DNA of 22,091 bases from assembly GCA_005799475.1 (NCBI GenBank), contig SYGQ01000007.1, forward strand, positions 1 to 22,091, given 5' to 3'. The notes under the pieces are model-generated. The model did not search any database. It worked only from the letters and a program-made list of their open reading frames with translations, and was not told the origin of the DNA. This DNA is from Planctomycetia bacterium. GTDB taxonomy: Bacteria; Planctomycetota; Phycisphaerae; Phycisphaerales; SM1A02. Each line of letters begins with the position of its first letter. Position 1 is the stretch's first letter. The translations under genes were made by a program, and so were the position numbers. This document shows, in pieces, positions 6,255-13,175 of this stretch.

Positions 6255-7685
6255 ATGACCACCATTCACAGAGGGCACATCTGCCACATTGCTGGCGCAC
6301 CGAAGGTCACGGAAGCCGCGCAAGCGTTGGCGTGGTATCCAGAGGGTGCGTTGGCCGTTGATGAACGAGGTCGCATTGTGTTCTGCGGGAACTGGGATGA
6401 CCTGCCCGCCTCACTGGCGAGCGCGCATGTAGTCGACCACGCCGGTTGCTACATCCTGCCGGGGTTTGTGGACACCCACATGCACTATCCGCAGGTGTTT
6501 TGTGGGGATGCCTATGGCGGTGGGCAGCTGCTTGAGTGGCTCCACGGTTGCGTGTTTCCCGCTGAGGGGTTGCTCGCCGATCCCGAGTACGCGCGCGTCG
6601 CGGCCATCGAGTGGTGTGACCGCATGATCAACTCGGGAACCACCATGGGGTTGATCTTCGGGTCCGCACATCCGTATGCGCAGGACTGCCTGTTTGAAAC
6701 AGCGAGGGAGCGAGGCTTGCGTATGGTGTGCGGTCGTACCGTTGAGACGGTCGCACCTGATTGGTCGAAGCAGCGGACCTCGGAAGAAGATGCCGTGCGA
6801 CTTGTTCGCGCTGAAATCGAGAAGTGGCATCCGCTGACTCCCGAGGCCTTCAAGGACGCCCTGCAGTTTGTGGCCGTCGTTCCGCGGTTCAGCCTTTCCG
6901 TCACGGCGATGACCATGAAGGCCCTTGGCGATCTGTACGAGGAGTATCGGGATCGCGGCGTCTACTTCACCTCGCATCTCAACGAAAACGCACGCCCAAA
7001 GACCGGCGAGGCGGACACCGCCAAGGCGATGTACAGGGTCGACTCGTACTTGGACATCTACGACGGGAAGTTCCTGCCGAACTCCCAAGTTGGTGGCAAG
7101 AGTTGCCTTGGCAAACGAAGCGTGCTCGCCCATTGCGTGCATTGCACGGACGCGGAGTTGGCTCGACTCGCCGCCACCAAGACTTCGGCGGCGCACTGTC
7201 CAGTGTCGCAGTTCTTTCTCGGTTCTGGAACGATGCCGTGGCGGCGCACTGTGGCCGCTGGCGTCAACATCGCCATCGGCAGTGACTACGGCGCCGGCGA
7301 CGAGTTCTTCGTCCCGCAGATCTTGAACGCGTGCTTCAAGGCGCACATGTCGGAAGCCATCCCGGGGGGCATGGATCCATATCCAATGGATGACCAAACC
7401 ATCGCGCTCCATCCCGCGGAACTGTTGTTCACGGCCACGCTCGCTGGCGCTCGTGCGCTTGACCAAGAGGATCGATTCGGAAACTTCGATGTCGGCAAGG
7501 AAGCCGACTTCGTGGTGCTCGATCCAGCGAAGTGTCAAACGATGGGAATGACGCTCAAGCACATGCACAAGCACGCGGATCCAATCCAAGCGCGCGATGC
7601 GCACCTCTTTGCGGTGATCATGTTGGCGCGCGAATCGGTCGTGAGCGGGACATTCGTTCGCGGACGCCGGTTGAAGTCATCGTGA
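6255..7685 (+). CDS. guaD: Guanine deaminase
   Basis: This 476-residue amidohydrolase should convert guanine to xanthine and ammonia in purine salvage or breakdown in the cytoplasm. Motifs follow the guanine deaminase pattern in order: PGFVDTHMHYPQ (69-80, metal-binding His75 and His77), PRFSLS (210-215), TSHLNEN (239-245, His241), LAHCVHCTDAEL (291-302, His293), HCPVSQFFLGSG (314-325) and IGSDYGAG (341-348, Asp344). The length suits the family. The ATG at 6255 was chosen because the conserved N-terminus begins close by; an upstream GTG/ATG in frame at 6177 would add a non-conserved leader overlapping the putative promoter. The gene stands alone, with no other purine gene next to it, and lies between two tRNA-Glu genes. 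Its codon use looks slightly less GC-biased than genes such as aroB. Confidence 0.93.
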   Translation: MTTIHRGHICHIAGAPKVTEAAQALAWYPEGALAVDERGRIVFCGNWDDLPASLASAHVVDHAGCYILPGFVDTHMHYPQVFCGDAYGGGQLLEWLHGCVFPAEGLLADPEYARVAAIEWCDRMINSGTTMGLIFGSAHPYAQDCLFETARERGLRMVCGRTVETVAPDWSKQRTSEEDAVRLVRAEIEKWHPLTPEAFKDALQFVAVVPRFSLSVTAMTMKALGDLYEEYRDRGVYFTSHLNENARPKTGEADTAKAMYRVDSYLDIYDGKFLPNSQVGGKSCLGKRSVLAHCVHCTDAELARLAATKTSAAHCPVSQFFLGSGTMPWRRTVAAGVNIAIGSDYGAGDEFFVPQILNACFKAHMSEAIPGGMDPYPMDDQTIALHPAELLFTATLAGARALDQEDRFGNFDVGKEADFVVLDPAKCQTMGMTLKHMHKHADPIQARDAHLFAVIMLARESVVSGTFVRGRRLKSS

Positions 7686-7759
7686 CGAGCCCGCGTGGGC
7701 TTCGCCACTCGGCGTCGCCGAATCGGCCAACTTTCGATAATCTCCTGGGCTGCACAGAC

Positions 7760-7834
7760 GGCCCCATCGTCTAGCCCGGTCCAGGACACCTCCCTTTCAA
7801 GGAGGACACATGGGTTCGAATCCCATTGGGGTCA
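7760..7834 (+). tRNA. tRNA-Glu (anticodon UUC)
   Basis: Acceptor GGCCCCA (7760-7766) pairs with TGGGGTC (7827-7833); A7834 is the discriminator. The anticodon stem CCTCC/GGAGG encloses CTTTCAA with anticodon TTC, reading GAA. The T arm is ATGGG-TTCGAAT-CCCAT. CCA is not encoded. A GATAAT hexamer at 7736-7741 could be the -10 of its promoter, although no good -35 is visible. The first codon of the next protein gene lies only 7 nt after the tRNA, so they probably share a transcript. Confidence 0.95.
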
Positions 7835-7841
7835 TTTACCG

Positions 7842-8792
7842 ATGCTGCGCCGAGTCTTGTTTTTCGCGGCGCTTCTGGCGCTCGCTGGACCTTGGTCGCG
7901 CGCCGACTACGCACTGATTGGAGGGATCGCGCTGGGAGTCCTTGGGCTCTCCTCCTTCGCCAAGGAGTCCAAGGTCACTTCGAAGTGGCTCATTCAGGCG
8001 TGTGTGATCGCGCTTGGCCTTCGGCTCAACCTTGCCGTACTCGCCGACTCAGCTCTGGCGGGTCTCGCGCTCGCGCTCGGAACAATTGCCGGAGCCGTTG
8101 CGGTGGGATTGCTCCTTGGCGCGCTCCTGAAGTGTCAGCGCGAGGTCTCGGTACTCGTCACCGCCGGGACGGCGATCTGCGGGGGCAGTGCCATCGTGGC
8201 CGTTGGCACCGCGGTCGGCGCGGCCTCGGCAAACATGGCTGTGGCCACGGGCGCGATCTTTGTGCTCAACGCCGTCGGGCTCTGGACCCTTCCATCCATC
8301 GGTCACGCGCTCGGACTGAGCGAAGTGCAGTTTGGGCAGTGGGCGGGCGTCGCGCTGCATGACATCGCTTCGGTGGGGGGAGCCGCTCGCAGTTACGGCG
8401 CGGAAGCGTTCGATACGGCCAACATCGTCAAGCTCACGCGAGTGATTTGGATTCTGCCGCTGGCACTGCTGGCCGCGCGCTTCCTGCGGGGCTCGAGTGC
8501 GGCCAGTCAGCGAGCGCCCTTTCCGTGGTTCATTCTGCTGTTCTTGGTGGCGAGCACCGTGCGGACGCTCGTGCCATCGCTCGCGTCGCACGATCAGATT
8601 GTGTTGATGCTCTCTGGCGTTGGGTTTCAAGTGGCGCTTTTCCTCATCGGCACCGGCCTCACGCGAGCGGCGTTGCAACAAGTCGGTTGGCGTGCGCTCG
8701 CGCAAGCGACGCTCCTGTGGATCCTCGTCGCGGGCGCGTCCCTGGCCATCATCGCGACCACCGGTGACGGGCAGGTGGCGGGCGCGCGGTGA
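7842..8792 (+). CDS. YeiH/UPF0324-family putative anion exporter, integral membrane
   Basis: A 316-residue, strongly hydrophobic inner-membrane protein. Family signatures of the YeiH/UPF0324 (putative sulfate exporter) group are visible: LIQACVIALGLRLNL (50-64), AGTAICGGSAIVAVG (108-122) and GVALHDIASVGGAARSYG (169-186). The substrate is not established; the sulfate exporter name is a family label only. The ATG at 7842 is the first in-frame start after the tRNA. Any upstream start would translate the tRNA itself. There is no Shine-Dalgarno sequence, and tRNA 3' processing would leave a leader of only 7 nt, suggesting near-leaderless translation. The gene stands alone before a repeat resembling the tRNA 3' end. 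Confidence 0.82.
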   Translation: MLRRVLFFAALLALAGPWSRADYALIGGIALGVLGLSSFAKESKVTSKWLIQACVIALGLRLNLAVLADSALAGLALALGTIAGAVAVGLLLGALLKCQREVSVLVTAGTAICGGSAIVAVGTAVGAASANMAVATGAIFVLNAVGLWTLPSIGHALGLSEVQFGQWAGVALHDIASVGGAARSYGAEAFDTANIVKLTRVIWILPLALLAARFLRGSSAASQRAPFPWFILLFLVASTVRTLVPSLASHDQIVLMLSGVGFQVALFLIGTGLTRAALQQVGWRALAQATLLWILVAGASLAIIATTGDGQVAGAR

Positions 8793-8836
8793 GGGGGGGG
8801 CGTTGCGCGGCCAGAATGACCGCAAGTGACGCTGGG

Positions 8837-8861
8837 CGGTTTGACCCCCATCGGGGTCATT
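8837..8861 (+). repeat. Third copy of the tRNA-Glu 3'-end sequence; also a 7-bp hairpin
   Basis: Aligned without gaps to 7812-7836 (T arm and acceptor 3' end of tRNA-Glu(UUC)), 20 of 25 bases match, including an identical final block GGGGTCATT. Against 5664-5688 of the CUC tRNA, 19 of 25 match. No other tRNA parts are present here, so this is a relic or an attachment-site-like duplication, not a gene. Independently, TGACCCC (8842-8848) and GGGGTCA (8853-8859) form a 7-bp stem with a 4-nt loop that could help end the upstream transcript; a T-run follows only after a further 16 nt. Confidence 0.5.
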
Positions 8862-8873
8862 CGGCTGTTCGGG

Positions 8874-8901
8874 TTGATTTTTCCTCCCCCTGGGGTATGG
8901 T
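8874..8901 (+). promoter_or_regulatory. Possible promoter of the beta-helix protein gene
   Basis: TTGATT (8874-8879) and TATGGT (8896-8901) are 16 bp apart. The -10-like hexamer overlaps an in-frame ATG at 8897, so a transcript from here would start after that codon. This favours the ATG at 8912 as the protein start. Tentative match by eye. Confidence 0.28.
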
Positions 8902-8911
8902 TTCGAGACTC

Positions 8912-10396
8912 ATGGCACCCACCGAACTCGTGCTTGGAACAGGCCGCGGCATCGCCGCATTCATGGTCGCGGCATGCTTCGCCTGCTCCGCAGACGCCGC
9001 GACTCGCTTCGTCGACGCGGGCCTCGCCACCGGCGCCAACAACGGCTCGTCGTGGGCCGACGCTTACCAGGGGCCCGCCGCAGTGGCGACCGCGCTGTTG
9101 GCGAGCGTTTCTGGCGACCAGATCTGGGTGAAGGCGGGCGTCTACAAGCCGACGACGACGACTTCTCGCACGATCTTCCACACGCTCAAGTCCGGGGTGG
9201 CCGTCTACGGTGGGTTCGCCGGTTCCGAAACGACGCTTGCTGAGCGCAACATCGGGGTCAATGTCACAACGCTGACAGGCGACCTCTCCGGCAATGACGC
9301 CGGCACGGTCGCCACGATGGGCGACAACTCGCATCATGTCGTGGTCGGATCAAGCGTCCTCAACACCGCAATCCTCGACGGCTTCACCATCGTCGGCGGC
9401 TACGCCAATGGCTCCAGCGCATCGAACTACGACAAGGGTGGTGGCATTCTCATCCTGACGAGCGGCAACCCCACCGTGCGCAACTGCAAGTTCGTCGGCA
9501 ATCGCTGCACCTTCGGCGGCGGCGCCGGCTACATCTATCAGGCGCAGGCCACCTTCACCGATTGCGAGTTCACTGACAATGTCGGTGGCAGTTACGGCGG
9601 CGCCTTCGATACGAATGCGACGACCGTGACATGGGATCGCTGCACATTCACAAACAACCAAGCCGCGCGCGCGGGCGCGATCGAGTCGTACGGCTCGAGT
9701 CAAACGCGCATCTACAACTGCGTGTTCCGGCTCAACAGGGCGACCTCGGCCAGCTCTGGGGGCGCGCTTTGGGTGGGAACGACTTCAACCGTCACCGTAC
9801 GCGATTCGACATTCAATCAGAACTCGACGACCGCCACCACGGGCGGCGGCTTCTACAACACGAGCGGGACGAGCACGATTTCCAACTGCATTTTCTGGGG
9901 AAACTTCGGTTCAGGGAGCATCACCACGAACAATCAGATCACGGCCGCAGGTGGGACCAACACGGTCAGCTACTCGATCGTCCAGAACGGTGCGACGGGA
10001 ACCGGCAACCTCTCGACGGATCCGCTCTTTGTCTCTGCAAGCGCCGGCGACCTGCGCGTCCAGGCGACTTCGCCAGCGATCGATGCCGGCAGCGTGAGCA
10101 TGATTCCTGCTGGGATCACTCTTGATCGCGATGGGAAGCCGCGGCGCATCGACATCGCCGCCGTGCCCGACACTGGCGCGGGCACCGCGCCCATCGTCGA
10201 CATCGGTGCCTACGAAGTTCAGCCACCGCCACCTCCGCCGTGCCCGCCTGACCTCAATGACGATGGGCTCGTCAATGGGATCGACCTGACCGAGATCCTC
10301 TCCGCGTGGGGAACTGCCGGCGCTGACATCACCGGCGACGGGACCACCGACGGCATCGACCTCTCCGCCGTACTCGCGGCCTGGGGTACATGCTGA
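8912..10396 (+). CDS. Secreted right-handed beta-helix protein with dockerin-like C-terminus
   Basis: The 494-residue product starts with a signal peptide (hydrophobic IAAFMVAACFACSADA, cleavage likely before ATRFV). A long Asn/Thr/Gly-rich domain follows, with repeating units such as NPTVRNCKFVGN, ATFTDCEFTDN and TVTVRDSTFNQN, each near 20-25 residues. This is the hallmark of a parallel beta-helix of the pectate-lyase/polymorphic-outer-membrane type. It ends in TDPLFVSAS and DIGAYEV, the usual close of such domains. A six-proline linker leads to residues 444-494, with two DxNxDG/DxTGDG loops each followed by GIDL...LAAWG or similar, and a terminal Cys. Dockerin-like tails of this kind are common in secreted planctomycete proteins and probably act in sorting or anchoring. 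Start choice between ATG 8897 and 8912 is uncertain. Confidence 0.82.
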   Translation: MAPTELVLGTGRGIAAFMVAACFACSADAATRFVDAGLATGANNGSSWADAYQGPAAVATALLASVSGDQIWVKAGVYKPTTTTSRTIFHTLKSGVAVYGGFAGSETTLAERNIGVNVTTLTGDLSGNDAGTVATMGDNSHHVVVGSSVLNTAILDGFTIVGGYANGSSASNYDKGGGILILTSGNPTVRNCKFVGNRCTFGGGAGYIYQAQATFTDCEFTDNVGGSYGGAFDTNATTVTWDRCTFTNNQAARAGAIESYGSSQTRIYNCVFRLNRATSASSGGALWVGTTSTVTVRDSTFNQNSTTATTGGGFYNTSGTSTISNCIFWGNFGSGSITTNNQITAAGGTNTVSYSIVQNGATGTGNLSTDPLFVSASAGDLRVQATSPAIDAGSVSMIPAGITLDRDGKPRRIDIAAVPDTGAGTAPIVDIGAYEVQPPPPPPCPPDLNDDGLVNGIDLTEILSAWGTAGADITGDGTTDGIDLSAVLAAWGTC

Positions 10397-10402
10397 GCGA
10401 TA

Positions 10403-10422
10403 CCATCGCCTTCGGGTGATGG
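10403..10422 (+). other. UUCG-capped hairpin between two genes
   Basis: CCATCGCC (10403-10410) and GGTGATGG (10415-10422) form an 8-bp stem with one G-T pair, closed by a TTCG tetraloop on a C-G pair. It starts 6 nt after the beta-helix stop and ends 1 nt before the GTG of the next gene. No T-run follows. It may mark the 3' end of the upstream message or mask the ribosome binding site of the next gene. Confidence 0.45.
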
Positions 10423-10423
10423 C

Positions 10424-10915
10424 GTGACCGACGACAATCAATCGCGCGACTGGCCCTCGGCTGAGTTCGAACGGGTGTGGGGCGAAGTCGCCGCTTCGAG
10501 CGGAACAGCCGGCGATTCATGGCACTTGATCGAAGGCCGCGTGGAGCAGTCAACTCCACTCGGCGCCATCCACCCGGGCGCGGTCGAAGTTTTTGTGCGC
10601 GGCGCCGATGGGAGCCCGGTGGCCGCGTATCTGCGTGATGCGTCGGGCGTGGCGGTAGGGGACCGCGTCACGCTGCTTGGCAAGACCGTTCCCTCGGTTG
10701 TCCTTCGTGACCGCGCGGGCATCATGCATGAGTACCCGGCGTTCATTGCGCGCACGATGGACGCGCCTGCGCGCGAGGCTTCGACGATGGGTGGATGGAT
10801 CGGGGTCGGCGCCGTCGCCCTCGTGGGCATATGGGTGGCCATGCGAATCGTGAGCCGCCGCAGCACGCGCGAGCCGCTCTCGCGGATTCATGCGGTTGCG
10901 GAGCGCGCACGATGA
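10424..10915 (+). CDS. Small protein with OB-like domain and C-terminal membrane anchor
   Basis: No named family is recognised. The 163-residue product has a soluble N-terminal part. Its middle (about 33-112) is rich in beta-type alternation: HLIEGRVEQSTPLGAIHPGAV, then GDRVTLLGKTV and FIARTM. This resembles an OB-like fold (inference). A single hydrophobic segment (123-143) is followed by a positively charged tail, predicting a tail-anchored or bitopic protein with the tail in the cytoplasm. The start is GTG at 10424, directly after a hairpin. Its stop overlaps the aroB start (ATGA at 10912), so the two are translationally coupled. That coupling suggests co-expression only; no shikimate-pathway role is implied by sequence. 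Confidence 0.7.
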   Translation: MTDDNQSRDWPSAEFERVWGEVAASSGTAGDSWHLIEGRVEQSTPLGAIHPGAVEVFVRGADGSPVAAYLRDASGVAVGDRVTLLGKTVPSVVLRDRAGIMHEYPAFIARTMDAPAREASTMGGWIGVGAVALVGIWVAMRIVSRRSTREPLSRIHAVAERAR

Positions 10916-12039
10916 GTCGGACACTCTGGCACGAGACGACATCGGCGCGAGCGCGATTCGAGATTGGAAGCGGCATTCTCGCGGACTCCGGTGCGATCAT
11001 CACGCAGGCGCTCGCCGGACGCCCCGCAAGCGGCGTGCTGTTCGTCTGCGACGAGGCAGTCAACGCCCAGGGCTCGTGGGCAGATCAAGTCGCGTCCTCG
11101 ATCAACGGTGAATGTTCACGAGTCGCCATCCAAGCGAGTGAGGCCACGAAGTCGATTGCGCAGTGGCAGTCCACTTTGGAGAAGGCGCTCGCGGTGCGTC
11201 TCGATCGCGACAGCGTCATCGTTGCGATCGGCGGCGGCGTCATCACCGACCTCGCAGGATTTGCGGCGGCCACCTACATGCGCGGGATCCGCTGGGTCGC
11301 CGTTCCCACCACGCTTCTTGGCATGGTCGACGCGGCGCTCGGCGGAAAGACCGGTGTCAACATCCCGCTGCCCGACGGCGGTCTCGGGAAGAACCTCGCC
11401 GGCGCGTTCTGGCCACCCGAAGCGATCATCGCCGATGTCCGCACGCTCTCCACACTGCCGGCGCGCCATGTTCGCGCGGGGCTCGCCGAGTGCCTGAAGC
11501 ACGCCCTGATCGCCGACCCGGGTCTGGCCGCGATCGCCGCGGGCGCCGCTGCAGCGGCAACGAGTGCAGAGGCCGTCGACCAGTGGAAACTCATGGACCT
11601 TGTTTCGCGCAGCGCGCAGGTCAAACTCGACATCGTCGCCAAGGACGAACGCGAGACCGGCCTCAGACGGCACCTCAACCTCGGCCATACCTTTGCGCAC
11701 GCCATTGAGGCGCGCGGCTGCGACGGCCTCGTTCATGGCGAGGCCGTGGCGGTCGGGCTTGTGGCAGCCGCGGCAGCGTCAGTCGCCGCAGGCAAGCTCC
11801 GCCCCGAGCAGGCTGTCGCCATCAAGCAGATGGTGGCCTCTGTGGGGCTTCCGGTCGTCCTCAAGGAGCCAGTTTCCGCCGGTTCGCTCGTTGATGCCGC
11901 CGCTTCCGACAAGAAGGGGAGTCGCGGAACCCTGATGCTGGTCCTTCCCGTCTCGGGTGGGGGAGTCGAATCGGTACCCGACTCCGGCGGCGCGCTCTTC
12001 AGGGCTGGGGTGGCCGCGGTCGGGGCCGGCTCGTCCTAG
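10912..12039 (+). CDS. aroB: 3-dehydroquinate synthase
   Basis: AroB converts DAHP to 3-dehydroquinate, the second step of the shikimate pathway, in the cytoplasm, using NAD and a divalent metal. The 375-residue sequence shows the NAD-binding AIGGGVITDLAGFAAATYMRG (106-125), PTTLLGMVDAALGGKTGVN (132-150), GLAECLKHALI (190-200), KDERETGLRRHLNLGHTFAHAIE (245-266) and VHGEAVAVG (274-282). The metal ligands expected from the family are Glu193, His259 and His275, all present, and His263 matches the further active-site histidine. The C-terminus is longer than needed, with a Gly/Ala-rich tail. ATG at 10912 overlaps the stop of the upstream gene by 4 nt. A palindromic repeat begins 43 nt after the stop. 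Confidence 0.96.
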   Translation: MSRTLWHETTSARARFEIGSGILADSGAIITQALAGRPASGVLFVCDEAVNAQGSWADQVASSINGECSRVAIQASEATKSIAQWQSTLEKALAVRLDRDSVIVAIGGGVITDLAGFAAATYMRGIRWVAVPTTLLGMVDAALGGKTGVNIPLPDGGLGKNLAGAFWPPEAIIADVRTLSTLPARHVRAGLAECLKHALIADPGLAAIAAGAAAAATSAEAVDQWKLMDLVSRSAQVKLDIVAKDERETGLRRHLNLGHTFAHAIEARGCDGLVHGEAVAVGLVAAAAASVAAGKLRPEQAVAIKQMVASVGLPVVLKEPVSAGSLVDAAASDKKGSRGTLMLVLPVSGGGVESVPDSGGALFRAGVAAVGAGSS

Positions 12040-12082
12040 TTGGCGGACCCCTGAGCCTTCGGTCGCGCGTCGGCTCGCCGCG

Positions 12083-12133
12083 CGATCTCGGGAAGAAACG
12101 GTGAGACTCGCTCGCCGTTTCTTCCCGAGAACG
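12083..12133 (-). repeat. 51-bp palindromic repeat, copy 2 (inverted relative to copy 1)
   Basis: TCTCGGGAAGAAACGG (12086-12101) is perfectly complementary to 12115-12130. The outer CG pairs at 12083-12084/12132-12133 continue after one mismatch, and inside it TGAG pairs with CTCG (one G-T). Read on the minus strand, it matches 111-161 with only one change in the loop and one in an outer arm base. It lies between aroB and the parA-type gene, again just after a stop codon. No T-run follows on either side. Confidence 0.85.
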
Positions 12134-12197
12134 CACTGGCCGCCAGAGTCCAGTCCCGTGTTTCAAGCGCGTGCGCAGCGTGCGCCGATACTTTGAG

Positions 12198-13175
12198 GTG
12201 CGGGTCATCGCAGTTGTGAACCAGAAAGGTGGCAGTGGCAAGACCACGACCGCTGTCAATCTCGCCGCAGTGCTTGCGGCGCGTCGGCAACGGACGCTTC
12301 TGGTTGACCTTGATCCGCAGGGGCACTGCGCGCTGGCGCTTGGGATCCCTGCCGCTCGGATCGAGCACGGGATCGAGGAAGCGCTCCTCCAAGGCAGCGG
12401 CACGAAACTCTTGGACGAGGGGCTCTTCTGGGAGCCGGCGCAGTCGCTCGTCGTCGCGCCGTGCACCGTCAATCTCGCGATGCTCGAAGCGCCGCAGGGA
12501 CCGCTCCACGATGCGCCCGATCGTGATCGCCGGCTAGGCGGACTGCTCGATCGCCTTGCCTCTCGATTCCAGTGGTGCATCATCGACTGCCCGCCGCATA
12601 TCGGGCTACTGGTCTTCAATGCACTGCGCGCGTGCGACGAGGCGCTCGTGCCTGTCGAGACTGGGTTCTTCGCGCTCAAGGCCGCACAGCGGCAGGTCGC
12701 GACGATTCGGGCCGCGGCAGCGCGTCTCGAACGGTCGATCACGGTCCGAGTCCTCCCCACGCTGATGCGCCGCGAGTCGCGCATCTCGCAAGACATTCTC
12801 GCCGCGATCGAGCGTACTTTCCCAGGTGACATGGTTCCGCTCGCGATCCAAGAGCACGATGTGCTGCGCGAGGCAGCAAGTTTCGGGCAAGCGGTCACCG
12901 AGTACGCGCCGACATCGGAGGCACGAGGGGACTTCGAGTCGCTCGCTGACTGGTTGCATGCGCAGCCGCTGGTGAGCCAACGAGAGGGTGGCGTCCCAGC
13001 CGGGTCGGACTTGACGAATCCCGACGCGGCATTGATGGCGCGACTGACCGCGCCTCGGGCGGGAACGCGCGCCGTGGATCCGCCGGTGGTGGAAGTCGAG
13101 CGTCCCGCGGCAGAGACGCGACTTGCCGAGGTGGCACAACGCCTGAAGTCGCCGAAAGCTGCGAATTCACCATGA
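12198..13175 (+). CDS. ParA/Soj-type partitioning ATPase
   Basis: A 325-residue deviant-Walker ATPase of the ParA/MinD family. The start MRVIAVVNQKGGSGKTT holds the deviant Walker A with the signature Lys10 and Lys15. LLVDLDPQG (34-42) is the switch I/A' motif, and WCIIDCPP (126-133) the Walker B. PVETGFFALKA matches the VPxxxxxxAL region of ParA proteins. A GTG at 12198 gives exactly the usual ParA N-terminus; an in-frame GTG at 12171 would add nine unlikely residues. A variable tail after about residue 258 is charged and Pro/Ala-rich. No ParB is nearby. The next gene starts inside the stop codon (ATGA), so its product is the likely partner. The cargo (chromosome, plasmid-like locus or protein cluster) cannot be told. 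Confidence 0.9.
   Translation: MRVIAVVNQKGGSGKTTTAVNLAAVLAARRQRTLLVDLDPQGHCALALGIPAARIEHGIEEALLQGSGTKLLDEGLFWEPAQSLVVAPCTVNLAMLEAPQGPLHDAPDRDRRLGGLLDRLASRFQWCIIDCPPHIGLLVFNALRACDEALVPVETGFFALKAAQRQVATIRAAAARLERSITVRVLPTLMRRESRISQDILAAIERTFPGDMVPLAIQEHDVLREAASFGQAVTEYAPTSEARGDFESLADWLHAQPLVSQREGGVPAGSDLTNPDAALMARLTAPRAGTRAVDPPVVEVERPAAETRLAEVAQRLKSPKAANSP

Noticed and set aside
6411..7604. 397-codon minus-strand open frame opposite guanine deaminase
   Set aside because: Lies wholly within the deaminase gene, whose motifs are unambiguous; no independent coding evidence.
7695..7841. Upstream start for the YeiH-like gene
   Set aside because: The extension would be a translation of tRNA-Glu(UUC).
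8837..8861. A third full tRNA-Glu gene
   Set aside because: Only the T-arm and acceptor 3' end resemble a tRNA; there is no anticodon or D arm upstream.
8842..8882. Classical intrinsic terminator after the YeiH-like gene
   Set aside because: The 7-bp hairpin is separated from the T-run by 16 nt, too far for a standard terminator.
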